The notes: generated from the letters alone by a model not told the origin. Positions 1-7,207 are shown, counted from the first letter of the stretch. The stretch is 11,228 nt of DNA from Bryobacterales bacterium (GCA_016880505.1 JAEHDI010000996.1:1-11228); one strand, 5' to 3'. Made by a program: numbers and translations.

Positions 1-1
1 A

Positions 2-385
2 ACGATCGGGTTGCAGACCGGGTCCAACGAGATCACCGTCACCGCGACGGCGGCGAGCGGCACGAAGTCTTCCCGCAAGCTGACGGTGAGCTTCGGCGGC
101 GGGCCTGACACCGTCGCGCCCGCCATCACCATCACTTACCCAACTTCGGCCGCCGTGGTGATGTATTCGGCCTCGATTTCGGTGCGCGGCACGGCGACGG
201 ACAACGCCAGTGTGAGCGCCGTTACGTGGTCGGTCTCGAGCGGGAAGTCGGGCAACGCGGCGGGAACGAACTTCTGGGCTACCCCGGAAATCCCGCTGCT
301 GGTTGGTACGAACACAGTCGTCGTGAGGGCGTTCGATGCCGCCGGAAACTCGTCCTGGAGGTCGATCACGATCACGCGGAGGTAG
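2..385 (+). CDS. C-terminal fragment of a secreted Ig-like repeat protein (5' end outside window)
   Basis: The reading frame is open from the first bases and stops at TAG 383-385, so only the last ~127 residues are present. Two segments are visible: the end of one Ig-like beta-sandwich (ITVTATAASGTKSSRKLTV), then a linker (GGGPDTVAPAITI) and a complete final Ig-like domain of about 85 residues. That domain has the family's usual pattern: a TDNASVSAVTWS strand pair, a Gly/Asn-rich middle, a conserved W in NFWATPEIPL, and the closing GTNTVVVRAFDAAGNSS signature. Domains of this kind (Big-type, bacterial Ig-like) occur in tandem in secreted or cell-surface proteins as spacers or carbohydrate/protein-binding modules. 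The protein ends right after this domain with ITRR, with no sorting signal or membrane segment, so it is probably released or anchored by its missing N-terminus. The catalytic or main domain cannot be seen. The gene converges on the peptidase gene with a 15-base gap. Confidence 0.8.
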   Translation, partial: TIGLQTGSNEITVTATAASGTKSSRKLTVSFGGGPDTVAPAITITYPTSAAVVMYSASISVRGTATDNASVSAVTWSVSSGKSGNAAGTNFWATPEIPLLVGTNTVVVRAFDAAGNSSWRSITITRR

Positions 386-400
386 CTTGCAGGCGGGAAC

Positions 401-2242
401 TCAGGGTTTCCCGACGCTGGCGTTTTCTTTTTCCAGATATTCCGACAGAGGGCGGAAGTACTCCATCATCGCGCGTGAGCTGAGGTCCTCGCCGGTCTTC
501 TCTCGCAGAACCTGCCGCCAGTCGCGCGTGGCGCCGAGGCTCAGGATTTCCCAGAGCCAGCGGCCCACCTCCCTATTCCCGAAGTAATTGCAGTGGCGCG
601 GGTCCTGCTTTAGGATGCGGCGGGCAATGTAGTCGTGCAGCTGATACTTCAGCAGGGTGGCGACGGCGTAGTCGAAGTACTGAGCGGGGTCGTCAATCAG
701 GTGGCTCTTCGTGCAGGCGTCACAGAACTCCTCTCCACGTCCGGAAGGCGGCTCGAATCCCTGGTATTTGGTCACCAGCTCCCACCAGCGGCGATTGAAC
801 TGTTCCGCCGGCAGCTTGCGTTCGTACAGGTCGTGTTCGAAGTGAGTCATCACCCCGGCCGACCAAGGCAGAAAGACAACCGCGCTGTCGAGCGCCTCAT
901 TCAACAGCCACTGCGTCCGGTCGATCGTCTGGCTGGCCGGCAGCAACCCCAACTGGCGGAGGTACAACTCCTGGCGGGCGGCCGATCCGATCAGGTCCCC
1001 AACAGCCTCGTGAAATGCACGGTTCGCGCCCTCACGGAGCACGATGGGCACCTTGGGATTGGAATACGCAAGGTAGTAGTAGACGTGGCCCAGTTCGTGA
1101 TGGCTCGTCTCGAACCACCGGAAGTTCGGCACGACGCTCATCAGGCTGCGCACGTCCTGGTTGCGATCGATGTGCCAGGCCGAAGCGTGCGTATTCTTAC
1201 GCCGGGGCGCTCCGGGCGGAAGCTGGTAAAGGTCCGACTTCTCCCAGAATCCGTGTGGAAGGACCGGAAAACCAAGCGAGGTATAGAATCGCTCGGCCTG
1301 CCCGACGATCCACTTGGGCTCCTTCCGGCGAAACATTCCGTCAAGGTCGACAGTCCCGGCCAGCCCCGGCCATTCCTGTCCCCAACGGTTCGGCAGCCAG
1401 TGCGCCGGGAGGCGTTCGGGAACGGGCTGCCCATACCGCTCGGCGAGTTTGCGCCGCGCGTAGAGATCCAACTGCCGGTACAACGGCTGGGTCTCCAGGA
1501 CAACCTTGTCCATCAATTGCATCAGTTCGGAGACGGACATGCCGTAATCGGCCACCTGCAAATGGAAGAACGACGAGTAGCCGAGTTCGGTGGCGGTGCG
1601 GTTCCTGAGATCACGGACCTCGGCCAAACCGGCCTTTAGCGGCGGACCGATCTGCTTGGACGCCTCCCACACCTTCCTCCGCTCGGCAAGATTGCGGGAA
1701 TTCAGCAAATTGTCGTCGATCTCGTTGGCGGTGATCGGCTTGAGGCACTGCTCTCCGCGCCATTCCAGGCAGAACGTGAACCCGTCCATCGCCGCCGTCA
1801 GTCGCGCCTCGGCTTCAATTCGCGCCTGCACGACGTCGGGAATGGTCCCTGGCGACTCGGCGGCATTGAGAAGGATCTTGTCTAGTTCCCGGAACTTCAG
1901 GTCGTTGAGCGACTCCCGCAGATCGAGGAAGCGGCGGCTGCTGTCGATGACGTAGCGGCTCCCTCGGAATGCCGCGAGCGCACGGTCCGCGCCGATGCGT
2001 GCTCCCGTGTGTTCCTCAGTGACGTCAGTAACCGATTTCCATTGGGCTTCAGCGGCAACCGTGTACAGACGCCGGTCGAGTTCGTTGTACATCGCCAAGA
2101 ACTCGTCAACACTCGAGGCGGGCTTTGGTCCGGAATCCGAGCAGCCCCATAGCAGGATAGTCACCAGCAGGAGGGTGGGTCGACTCACACGGCAATTGTA
2201 GAACGAAAGCGGCGGAATCAAAGTGTCCCGTTTGCGGGTCAC
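401..2242 (-). CDS. M2-family (angiotensin-converting-enzyme-like) zinc metallopeptidase, lipoprotein
   Basis: This is a 613-residue peptidyl-dipeptidase-like enzyme, expected to remove C-terminal dipeptides from peptides. The zinc site is complete: HHELGH at 381-386 (ligands H382 and H386, catalytic E383) and the third ligand E412 in GANRAFHEAVGD, both close to the ACE pattern. Further ACE-like active-site residues are visible: the KSH motif (K512, H514) and Y522/Y525, matching the ACE Lys/His/Tyr set that binds the substrate carboxylate and stabilises the transition state. The N-terminus carries a hydrophobic segment ending in a lipobox (LLWGC, Cys34), so the mature enzyme is probably a lipid-anchored envelope protein. 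The GTG at 2242 overlaps the kinase stop (GTGA), suggesting coupling, but it gives an unusually long 33-residue leader. An internal GTG at 2188 gives a compact signal peptide with Cys at residue 16, and a TACAAT box lies just upstream. I annotate the longer frame and regard 2188 as at least as likely. The family call is very sure; the peptide substrate is unknown. Confidence 0.93.
   Translation of the reverse strand: MTRKRDTLIPPLSFYNCRVSRPTLLLVTILLWGCSDSGPKPASSVDEFLAMYNELDRRLYTVAAEAQWKSVTDVTEEHTGARIGADRALAAFRGSRYVIDSSRRFLDLRESLNDLKFRELDKILLNAAESPGTIPDVVQARIEAEARLTAAMDGFTFCLEWRGEQCLKPITANEIDDNLLNSRNLAERRKVWEASKQIGPPLKAGLAEVRDLRNRTATELGYSSFFHLQVADYGMSVSELMQLMDKVVLETQPLYRQLDLYARRKLAERYGQPVPERLPAHWLPNRWGQEWPGLAGTVDLDGMFRRKEPKWIVGQAERFYTSLGFPVLPHGFWEKSDLYQLPPGAPRRKNTHASAWHIDRNQDVRSLMSVVPNFRWFETSHHELGHVYYYLAYSNPKVPIVLREGANRAFHEAVGDLIGSAARQELYLRQLGLLPASQTIDRTQWLLNEALDSAVVFLPWSAGVMTHFEHDLYERKLPAEQFNRRWWELVTKYQGFEPPSGRGEEFCDACTKSHLIDDPAQYFDYAVATLLKYQLHDYIARRILKQDPRHCNYFGNREVGRWLWEILSLGATRDWRQVLREKTGEDLSSRAMMEYFRPLSEYLEKENASVGKP
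2195..2200 (-). promoter_or_regulatory. Possible -10 box (TACAAT) for the peptidase gene
   Basis: Read on the minus strand, TACAAT sits just before the alternative GTG start at 2188, with six bases between. A transcript beginning the usual ~7 bases after the hexamer would start at or next to that GTG and so be leaderless. A partial -35 (TTGATT) lies upstream with a short 15-base spacer. This would let the peptidase be made independently of the kinase. It rests on sequence pattern only. Confidence 0.35.
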
Positions 2243-4911
2243 CGGAAGTTGTCGACCAGCATGATGTCGGTGTCGCTCTGGTCCACCTGGGTGTAAAGAA
2301 AGGAGCGGCCGTCCGGCGAGATGTCGAGGCCGGAGTTGAACGGGCGTTTGGGGAGTTCGGTGATGAGCCGGTCCTTGCGCGTCTTGAGTTCGAAAAATCT
2401 CAGGTAGTAGTGAATTCCTTCTTTCGGCACTTCCTGCCGGTCGAGGAAATAGACGCCCTCATTGACAATGGCCCAGTAGCTCCAGAAGCCGGCCCGCAGC
2501 CCTTCGATAACCGGTTCCTCGTCCCCGCCGTCGACCGGCAGCCGCCAGAGACCCGGTGCTCCGGGGGCCCGTGTGTAGTAAATGTACCTGCCGTCCGGCG
2601 ACTCGATGGCATGGAAACCACCAGCCCGCGTGACTTGGACGGCCGGACCACCTCCGGGAGAAACCTTCCACACCTCAAACGTCCCTGTGCGGTTGGAGGC
2701 GAAGTAGACCCACCGCCCGTCTCGGGACCAGCTTGGCACGATGTCCTGCGAACTGTCGGAGGTGAGCCTCCGCGGGACGCCCCCGCCGGCGCCAACGATA
2801 TAGATGTCCGGGTTGCCGTCCGGCCGCGAATCGAACGCGATGAACTGGCTGTCCGGCGACCAGTAAGGGCTGCCGGTAGGGGGCCCGTCGAAAGAAGTCA
2901 ACTGATTCGAATTTACCCCGTTGCGGTCGCTAACCCAAATCTCCTGGCTTCCCGAGCGGTTCGACGCGAACACAATGCGCTGCCCATCGGGGGAGTACTT
3001 CGGTCCCTGCTCGTGGCGGGTCGACGAGATCAACCGGACGGGCGTCTCCCCTGGAACAGCTTTGCCCGGCATCGGGTACCGCCAGATATTTGTATCGACC
3101 ACCGAACGTGTGTAGGCGAGGCGGTCACCCTTGCGCGAGATGGCAAGGAACGAAGCGTTCTCACCGATACCGCCCGGAAGCCGCTCGGGTTCACCGCCTC
3201 TGGGTGAGATGCGCCACAGCCGGGAATTGCCAGCGCGCGAAGACGAGAAGATCAGCTTTCCATCGACGGGGTTCCAGACGAGCCCCAGGACGCGTCGATT
3301 GTCGAACGTAAGCCTCGTCGGTTGACCGCCTCCTTCCAACGACATGACGTAGATGTCCTGGACCGCCAAACTGGCCGTCCTCACAAAAGCCAGCCGCTTT
3401 CCATCCGGGGAGAAGGCCGGACTACTGTCACCGGGCGACTTCTTCTCAGGGCTCGTGAGTTTCCGGCGACGCCCGCTTTCGACCGCCATGAGGAAGATGC
3501 TCGACGGCTCCTGCGGCGAGTCCTTGTCTGCTATGGCCAGCGTCCTGCCGTCCGGCGACCAGGCGAGGAAAGGAGTATCCAACCCGCTGCGATCCGAACT
3601 GGCATCGGAGAGCTTCTGCTCGAGTCCGCCAAGAGCCGGAATCAGATAGAACGCCGAGCCCGAGTCCGATTGGCGCAGGAAGGCAATGTGGCGTCCATCC
3701 GGGGACCACACCGGGCTGTAATCGGCGGCGGGATTGCTTGTGAGGCGAAGCGGCGTGCCCGCTTCCACAACTTTCACGTAAATGTCCCAGTCGGTCTCGG
3801 TCTCCCCGTTCCACGCAAACGCGACCTGGTTGCCGTCAGGTGAGAAGCTCGGCTGGCTCTCGCTTCCCGGATAGGACGTGAGCGGATTTGCCTGCAGAGC
3901 GGTCTCCGGCTTGCCGGCATGTCGCTGCTGGACAAAGAAAATCGCCACGCCCACCAGGACAGCCAGCACGGCGGAAACCAACAGCAGAGACTCGGTCCAT
4001 GGCCGCCGTGCAGTCGCGGCGGCTCGAGCCGCGCTCTTCGTGCCCGACTCCATGTCCCGGCGCACCCGCTTGAGGTCCACGCGCAGGTCGGCGACGGTCT
4101 GATACCGCAACTCGCACTCTTTTTCAAGAGCCTTGTAAATGATCCGTTCGAGTTCCTCCGGTAGCGCCGGATTCGTCTGGAGAGGCGACACCGGCGTCCG
4201 GTTGAGAATCCCGTCGTACACCGCCGCGGCTGTCGCGCCCGGAAACGCCGGAGACCCGGCAGCCATCTCGTACATCACGGCACCAAGGCTGAAGATATCC
4301 GAACGGTGGTCCACATCGCGGCCGAGGGCCTGTTCGGGGCTCATGTACTGGACCGTACCGACGACGGTTCCGGAGTCGGTGGCCGGGAATGCAAGGGTCT
4401 GCGTCGGCGCGGATGCGGTGATCACGCGAGCCTTGGGCAGGCGCATCTTGGCGAGACCGAAATCCAGGACTTTCACGCGGGAACGCGACGTCAGCATGAT
4501 GTTCGCCGGCTTCACGTCACGATGAGTAATTCCCCGGGAATGGGCTTCTTCGAGCGCATCCGCGACCTGGATCGAGATGTCGAGGATGGCCGGCGCATCG
4601 AACGGTCCGTTCCGGATCAGCTCAGCGAGGGTCTGCCCTTCGACGTACTCCATCGCCAGAAACCGGACGCCATCCTCTTCGCCGATCTCGTAGATATGGG
4701 CAACGTTCGGATGGCTGAGCGCCGCAGCTGCTTTCGCCTCCTGCTCGAAACGCCGCATCCTCTCCGGATCGGAAGCCACGTCGGCAGGCAGGATTTTGAT
4801 CGCCACGGTCCGCTCAAGTCGGGTGTCCTGGGCGAGATAAACCTCTCCCATGCCTCCGGATCCGAGACGCGAAATCACCCGATAGTGTGCTAGCGTCGCC
4901 CCAGGAGTCAT
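2239..4911 (-). CDS. Membrane Ser/Thr protein kinase with C-terminal TolB/PD40 beta-propeller
   Basis: This is an 890-residue PknB-type kinase from the ATG at 4911. Kinase landmarks are intact: Gly-rich loop GSGGMGEV (17-24), ATP-binding Lys39 in VAIK, helix-C Glu58, catalytic HRDVKPAN (Asp132, Asn137), DFG (Asp151) and SPE (191-193). It should be active and is an RD kinase. A juxtamembrane segment rich in Arg/Lys follows, then one membrane helix (about 308-329). The C-terminal ~550 residues hold about eleven WSPDG-type repeat motifs (near 355, 402, 451, 500, 546, 591, 639, 684, 728, 770 and 864), forming one or two beta-propellers, presumably outside the membrane as a sensor. PASTA repeats, common in other PknB proteins, are absent. 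A longer frame from GTG 4959 exists, but the family normally begins MTPGxxL right before the kinase fold, and a -10-like box lies between the two starts. The stop overlaps the peptidase start (GTGA). Ligand and phosphorylation targets are unknown. Confidence 0.94.
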   Translation of the reverse strand: MTPGATLAHYRVISRLGSGGMGEVYLAQDTRLERTVAIKILPADVASDPERMRRFEQEAKAAAALSHPNVAHIYEIGEEDGVRFLAMEYVEGQTLAELIRNGPFDAPAILDISIQVADALEEAHSRGITHRDVKPANIMLTSRSRVKVLDFGLAKMRLPKARVITASAPTQTLAFPATDSGTVVGTVQYMSPEQALGRDVDHRSDIFSLGAVMYEMAAGSPAFPGATAAAVYDGILNRTPVSPLQTNPALPEELERIIYKALEKECELRYQTVADLRVDLKRVRRDMESGTKSAARAAATARRPWTESLLLVSAVLAVLVGVAIFFVQQRHAGKPETALQANPLTSYPGSESQPSFSPDGNQVAFAWNGETETDWDIYVKVVEAGTPLRLTSNPAADYSPVWSPDGRHIAFLRQSDSGSAFYLIPALGGLEQKLSDASSDRSGLDTPFLAWSPDGRTLAIADKDSPQEPSSIFLMAVESGRRRKLTSPEKKSPGDSSPAFSPDGKRLAFVRTASLAVQDIYVMSLEGGGQPTRLTFDNRRVLGLVWNPVDGKLIFSSSRAGNSRLWRISPRGGEPERLPGGIGENASFLAISRKGDRLAYTRSVVDTNIWRYPMPGKAVPGETPVRLISSTRHEQGPKYSPDGQRIVFASNRSGSQEIWVSDRNGVNSNQLTSFDGPPTGSPYWSPDSQFIAFDSRPDGNPDIYIVGAGGGVPRRLTSDSSQDIVPSWSRDGRWVYFASNRTGTFEVWKVSPGGGPAVQVTRAGGFHAIESPDGRYIYYTRAPGAPGLWRLPVDGGDEEPVIEGLRAGFWSYWAIVNEGVYFLDRQEVPKEGIHYYLRFFELKTRKDRLITELPKRPFNSGLDISPDGRSFLYTQVDQSDTDIMLVDNFR

Positions 4912-4928
4912 TGGTCGCCGATCTTTCG

Positions 4929-4939
4929 AATGTAGCACA
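4929..4939 (-). promoter_or_regulatory. Possible extended -10 box (TGTGCTACATT) for the kinase gene
   Basis: On the minus strand this site has a TG dinucleotide one base before a TACATT hexamer, the arrangement of an extended -10 element. It ends 17 bases before the ATG at 4911, giving a predicted leader of about 10 bases. It lies inside the longer GTG-started reading of the kinase, so if real it supports the ATG 4911 start. No convincing -35 is seen. The first eight bases are identical to the box upstream of the 7208 gene. Confidence 0.35.
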
Positions 4940-4987
4940 GGGGGATCGCCCGACAGCACCGGAAAACGCCTGAAAATGTTCTGAGTG

Positions 4988-5581
4988 CTATTCCGCGGAC
5001 AGTTCTGCCGCGCACTCGCGAAGAACGCGATCGAGCAGATCCCCCACTTCGAGGTGCTTCGCCCAACGCCTCATGTAGTCCAGGTCCAAACGGTTTCGCT
5101 GCACGAGAATCACACCGCGCACGTCATTCCACTGTCGTTCGGACACCTCCCCACCGGCTCGATACCACGCAAGCTTCGCGAGGATCGTATCTTCCGCAGT
5201 GGCTACGGGCAACTCGAATTCCGCGTCGAAGACGACCGGGTGCTCGATGACTCGTCGGTGGAACTGCAATTCGTAGTAGGCGTCGGCCTTCAGGGGGAAG
5301 AGGTCGAACTTGTATCCCGTTGCGTAGTGAATCAGATTGAACGACCTGCCCGCTGCGAGGGCGCTCCGGATCATTCCCGTATCGGCATAGAACGCCTGCC
5401 CAAGTTCCGCAACAAGCTGGTCAACCTGGGGTGGCCGCAGCTTCACAACCAAGTCGATGTCTTGGGTCGCGCGGACTACCCCGTGGATCGAACTTGCCAG
5501 GGATCCTCCGGCCATGAATGGAATTCCGATCCGGTTCAAAGCGTCTATGACCAATCTTAATGCTGTGTCCGGTGATGTCAT
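4988..5581 (-). CDS. Nucleotidyltransferase-fold protein (AbiEii / DUF6036-like)
   Basis: This 197-residue protein has the pol-beta nucleotidyltransferase signature: GGS at 25-27, then DID at 41-43 (the two metal-binding aspartates), and a third candidate Asp93 in KFDLF. Further on, the segment around 130-153 (EDTILAKLAWYR, then a conserved D153) resembles the Lys/Asp motif region of AbiEii-type proteins. Such proteins transfer a nucleotide to tRNA or another target; AbiEii and MenT relatives are toxins of type IV or similar toxin-antitoxin systems, while others are uncharacterised. No AbiEi-like helix-turn-helix antitoxin is present. The partner gene is instead the 90-residue protein upstream, which overlaps by 4 bases (ATGA, 5578-5581), so the two are probably translated together. 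No Shine-Dalgarno is evident, in line with coupling. The catalytic residues look intact. The fold is fairly sure; substrate and toxin role are not established. Confidence 0.8.
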   Translation of the reverse strand: MTSPDTALRLVIDALNRIGIPFMAGGSLASSIHGVVRATQDIDLVVKLRPPQVDQLVAELGQAFYADTGMIRSALAAGRSFNLIHYATGYKFDLFPLKADAYYELQFHRRVIEHPVVFDAEFELPVATAEDTILAKLAWYRAGGEVSERQWNDVRGVILVQRNRLDLDYMRRWAKHLEVGDLLDRVLRECAAELSAE

Positions 5582-5850
5582 GGCTCTGCGGCGAGGGGGT
5601 CCCAGCCGTAAACGCGGATCATCGTCTCACGGTCCAACCGCCGGGCGACCGTCCGCAGGAAGACCTCGCGTTCGCTGGCGTCGGGATGGAGCCTCCGTAC
5701 ATTCGCCTCAGACAAACGCCGGATCATTTCGGACATTTGAAGCACCGTCTCGATCTTTCGGCTGACAGGCATCTCTCGCTGCACCCCGAGGAAGACCCCA
5801 AGAGCCCGCGGATCGGTGTCGGCGTACCATTCCGCGGCGGGCACGGTCAC
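5578..5850 (-). CDS. Small unknown protein (90 aa) between purA and the nucleotidyltransferase
   Basis: I do not recognise a named family. The product is soluble, without signal peptide, membrane helix or cysteine, is nearly charge-balanced, and looks mostly helical. Distinctive segments are DTDPRALGVFL (11-21), SRKIETVLQMSEMIRRL (30-46), HPDASEREVFLR (55-66) and a YGWDP box near the C-terminus (81-85). The GTG start at 5850 overlaps the purA stop (GTGA) and its own stop overlaps the nucleotidyltransferase start (ATGA), so it is sandwiched in a coupled three-gene string. Its reading frame being framed by two such overlaps is the best evidence that it is real. The position directly upstream of a nucleotidyltransferase suggests a partner, adaptor or antitoxin-like role; this is inference. 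It has no recognisable DNA-binding motif. Confidence 0.72.
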   Translation of the reverse strand: MTVPAAEWYADTDPRALGVFLGVQREMPVSRKIETVLQMSEMIRRLSEANVRRLHPDASEREVFLRTVARRLDRETMIRVYGWDPLAAEP

Positions 5851-7151
5851 CCCAACAACTTTTCGAGCTTCGATCCCGGCATCACGATCGTCTGATCGCG
5901 CTCGGGACCGGTCGAGATGCAGCCAATCTCGACGCCCGTGCGGTCCTGGAGGAACCGCAGGTAGTTCCTAGCCCGCACAGGCAGGTCTTCATAGCGTGTG
6001 ACGCCGGCTGTTCGGGTACGCCAGCCTGGCAGCCGTTCGAACACCGGCTCGATCGCTTCCACACCCCGGCGGGTGGCCGGCATCTCGAGCGATTCCCTGC
6101 CGTCGACGCGATACGCCGTGCAAACGGGGATGTCATCGAGCTCGTCGAGCACATCGAGCTTGGTGATCACCAGGCTGTCGAAGCCGTTCACCATCGCCGT
6201 GTACCGGAGAAGCGGCACGTCAAACCACCCGCAGCGCCGGGGACGGCCGGTGACCGCGCCGTACTCGTTGCCGACCTTTCGGATACGCTCGCCCATCTCG
6301 TCCTTGGCTTCGGTCGGGAACGGACCGCCGCCAACCCGCGTGATATAAGCCTTCGAGACGCCGAGGACGCCGTGAATCTTCGTGGGCGGCACACCGGCCC
6401 CGGTGCAGACGCCGCCGGCGGCAGCGCTCGACGACGTCACGAACGGATACGTGCCGTGGTCGATGTCGAGCATCGTGCCCTGGGCGCCCTCGAACAGTAC
6501 CCGCTTGCCCGAGCCGATGGCGTTATTGAGCAGCGCCGCCGTGTCGCAGACCATGGGCCGGATACGCTCGGCGAGTTGCGCGTACTGCTGCCGGATCGCC
6601 TGGAGGTCGACCGGTTCATCGATGCCGAAGGCGCGGGCGAGTGCCTGCTTGTCCTCGGCCAAATAGCCGTACAGGCAGGCAAAACTCTCCGGGTCGACAA
6701 ATTCGCCGATCCGGATGCCGCGGCGGCCGACCTTGTCCTCGTAGCACGGGCCGATACCGCGCGAGGTCGTGCCGATGGCCACGCGGTCCGGCCGGCTCTC
6801 GGCGATCTTCTCCACAATGCGGTGGAACGGGAAGATCACGTGAGCCCGGTTGCTGACGGCGAGCTGGCTCCTCACGTCGATGCCTAAGGTTTCGAGCGCT
6901 TCAATCTCGTCAATCAGCGCCGCGGGATCGATCACCAGACCGTTCCCGATAACTGCCTGTTTTCCCGGGCGCAGAATGCCGCTGGGAATCAGCTTGAGAA
7001 TGAACTTCTTGTCCCCGATACGAACGGTGTGCCCGGCGTTGTGGCCGCCCTGGTACCTTGCCACAACGTCAAACCGTTCGGAAAAAAGATCGACAATTTT
7101 TCCTTTTCCTTCGTCGCCCCACTGTGCGCCCAAAACGACTATGTTGCTCAT
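5847..7151 (-). CDS. purA: Adenylosuccinate synthetase
   Basis: This enzyme joins IMP and aspartate using GTP to give adenylosuccinate, the first committed step to AMP, in the cytoplasm. The 434-residue product from ATG 7151 matches the usual length (E. coli about 432). Landmarks are exact: WGDEGKGK at 11-18 with catalytic Asp13, GGHNAGHT with His41, TTSRGIGPCYEDK, FEGAQGTMLDIDHGTYPFVTSS, RPRRCGWFD, TKLDVLD and the C-terminal RNYLRFLQ and ISTGPERDQT segments. A GTG at 7184 would add 11 unconserved residues, but a TACAAT box falls inside that extension, so ATG 7151 is preferred. No clear Shine-Dalgarno is visible. The stop overlaps the following small gene by 4 bases, making purA the apparent head of the minus-strand block. 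It is divergent from the 7208 gene with 56 bases between starts. Confidence 0.98.
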   Translation of the reverse strand: MSNIVVLGAQWGDEGKGKIVDLFSERFDVVARYQGGHNAGHTVRIGDKKFILKLIPSGILRPGKQAVIGNGLVIDPAALIDEIEALETLGIDVRSQLAVSNRAHVIFPFHRIVEKIAESRPDRVAIGTTSRGIGPCYEDKVGRRGIRIGEFVDPESFACLYGYLAEDKQALARAFGIDEPVDLQAIRQQYAQLAERIRPMVCDTAALLNNAIGSGKRVLFEGAQGTMLDIDHGTYPFVTSSSAAAGGVCTGAGVPPTKIHGVLGVSKAYITRVGGGPFPTEAKDEMGERIRKVGNEYGAVTGRPRRCGWFDVPLLRYTAMVNGFDSLVITKLDVLDELDDIPVCTAYRVDGRESLEMPATRRGVEAIEPVFERLPGWRTRTAGVTRYEDLPVRARNYLRFLQDRTGVEIGCISTGPERDQTIVMPGSKLEKLLG

Positions 7152-7172
7152 GTTGAAGTGCGGAACCAACTT

Positions 7173-7178
7173 ATTGTA
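7173..7178 (-). promoter_or_regulatory. Possible -10 box (TACAAT) for purA
   Basis: TACAAT on the minus strand lies 21 bases before the purA ATG at 7151. Transcription starting about 7 bases downstream would leave a leader of about 15 bases and exclude the upstream GTG at 7184 as a start. No recognisable -35 sequence was found at the expected distance. The box overlaps the left arm of an imperfect inverted repeat. Confidence 0.4.
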
Positions 7179-7197
7179 GCGCACGCGGCTGTGCTAC
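7176..7197. repeat. Imperfect 8-bp inverted repeat in the purA / 7208 divergent region
   Basis: The arms are GTAGCGCA (7176-7183) and TGTGCTAC (7190-7197) around a 6-base spacer; they pair with one mismatch. The left arm covers part of the purA -10-like box and the right arm runs into the -10-like box of the 7208 gene. It could be a two-fold operator for a regulator acting on both directions, or simply reflect two similar promoters facing opposite ways. Confidence 0.4.
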
Positions 7198-7200
7198 CCT
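7192..7200 (+). promoter_or_regulatory. Possible extended -10 box (TGCTACCCT) for the 7208 gene
   Basis: A TG dinucleotide one base before TACCCT resembles an extended -10. It ends 7 bases before the ATG at 7208, so a transcript starting at the normal distance would be leaderless or nearly so. No Shine-Dalgarno sequence is present before this ATG, which agrees with that. No good -35 is seen. Pattern only. Confidence 0.3.
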
Positions 7201-7207
7201 GCTTTCG

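Noticed and set aside
386..400. Possible bidirectional terminator between the converging Ig-like and peptidase genes
   Set aside because: The 15-base gap has no stable hairpin followed by a T-run that I can see.
635..1639. 334-residue open frame on the plus strand opposite the M2 peptidase (also 1015-1608)
   Set aside because: It is the antisense shadow of a strongly conserved gene in GC-rich DNA; its translation is low-complexity, rich in Arg/Gln/Val, and has no recognisable domain.
2410..3843. Plus-strand open frames of 265 and 173 residues opposite the kinase gene
   Set aside because: They mirror the PD40 repeats of the real minus-strand gene and show no independent signature or start signal.
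2300..3900. Repeated short motifs such as GTCCGGCGA across the kinase gene
   Set aside because: These are the reverse complement of the codons for the recurring SPDGR repeat motif of the beta-propeller, not a DNA repeat element or CRISPR.
4985..5560. 191-residue plus-strand frame covering almost the whole nucleotidyltransferase gene
   Set aside because: Nucleotidyltransferase motifs are clear on the minus strand; the plus-strand translation is featureless.
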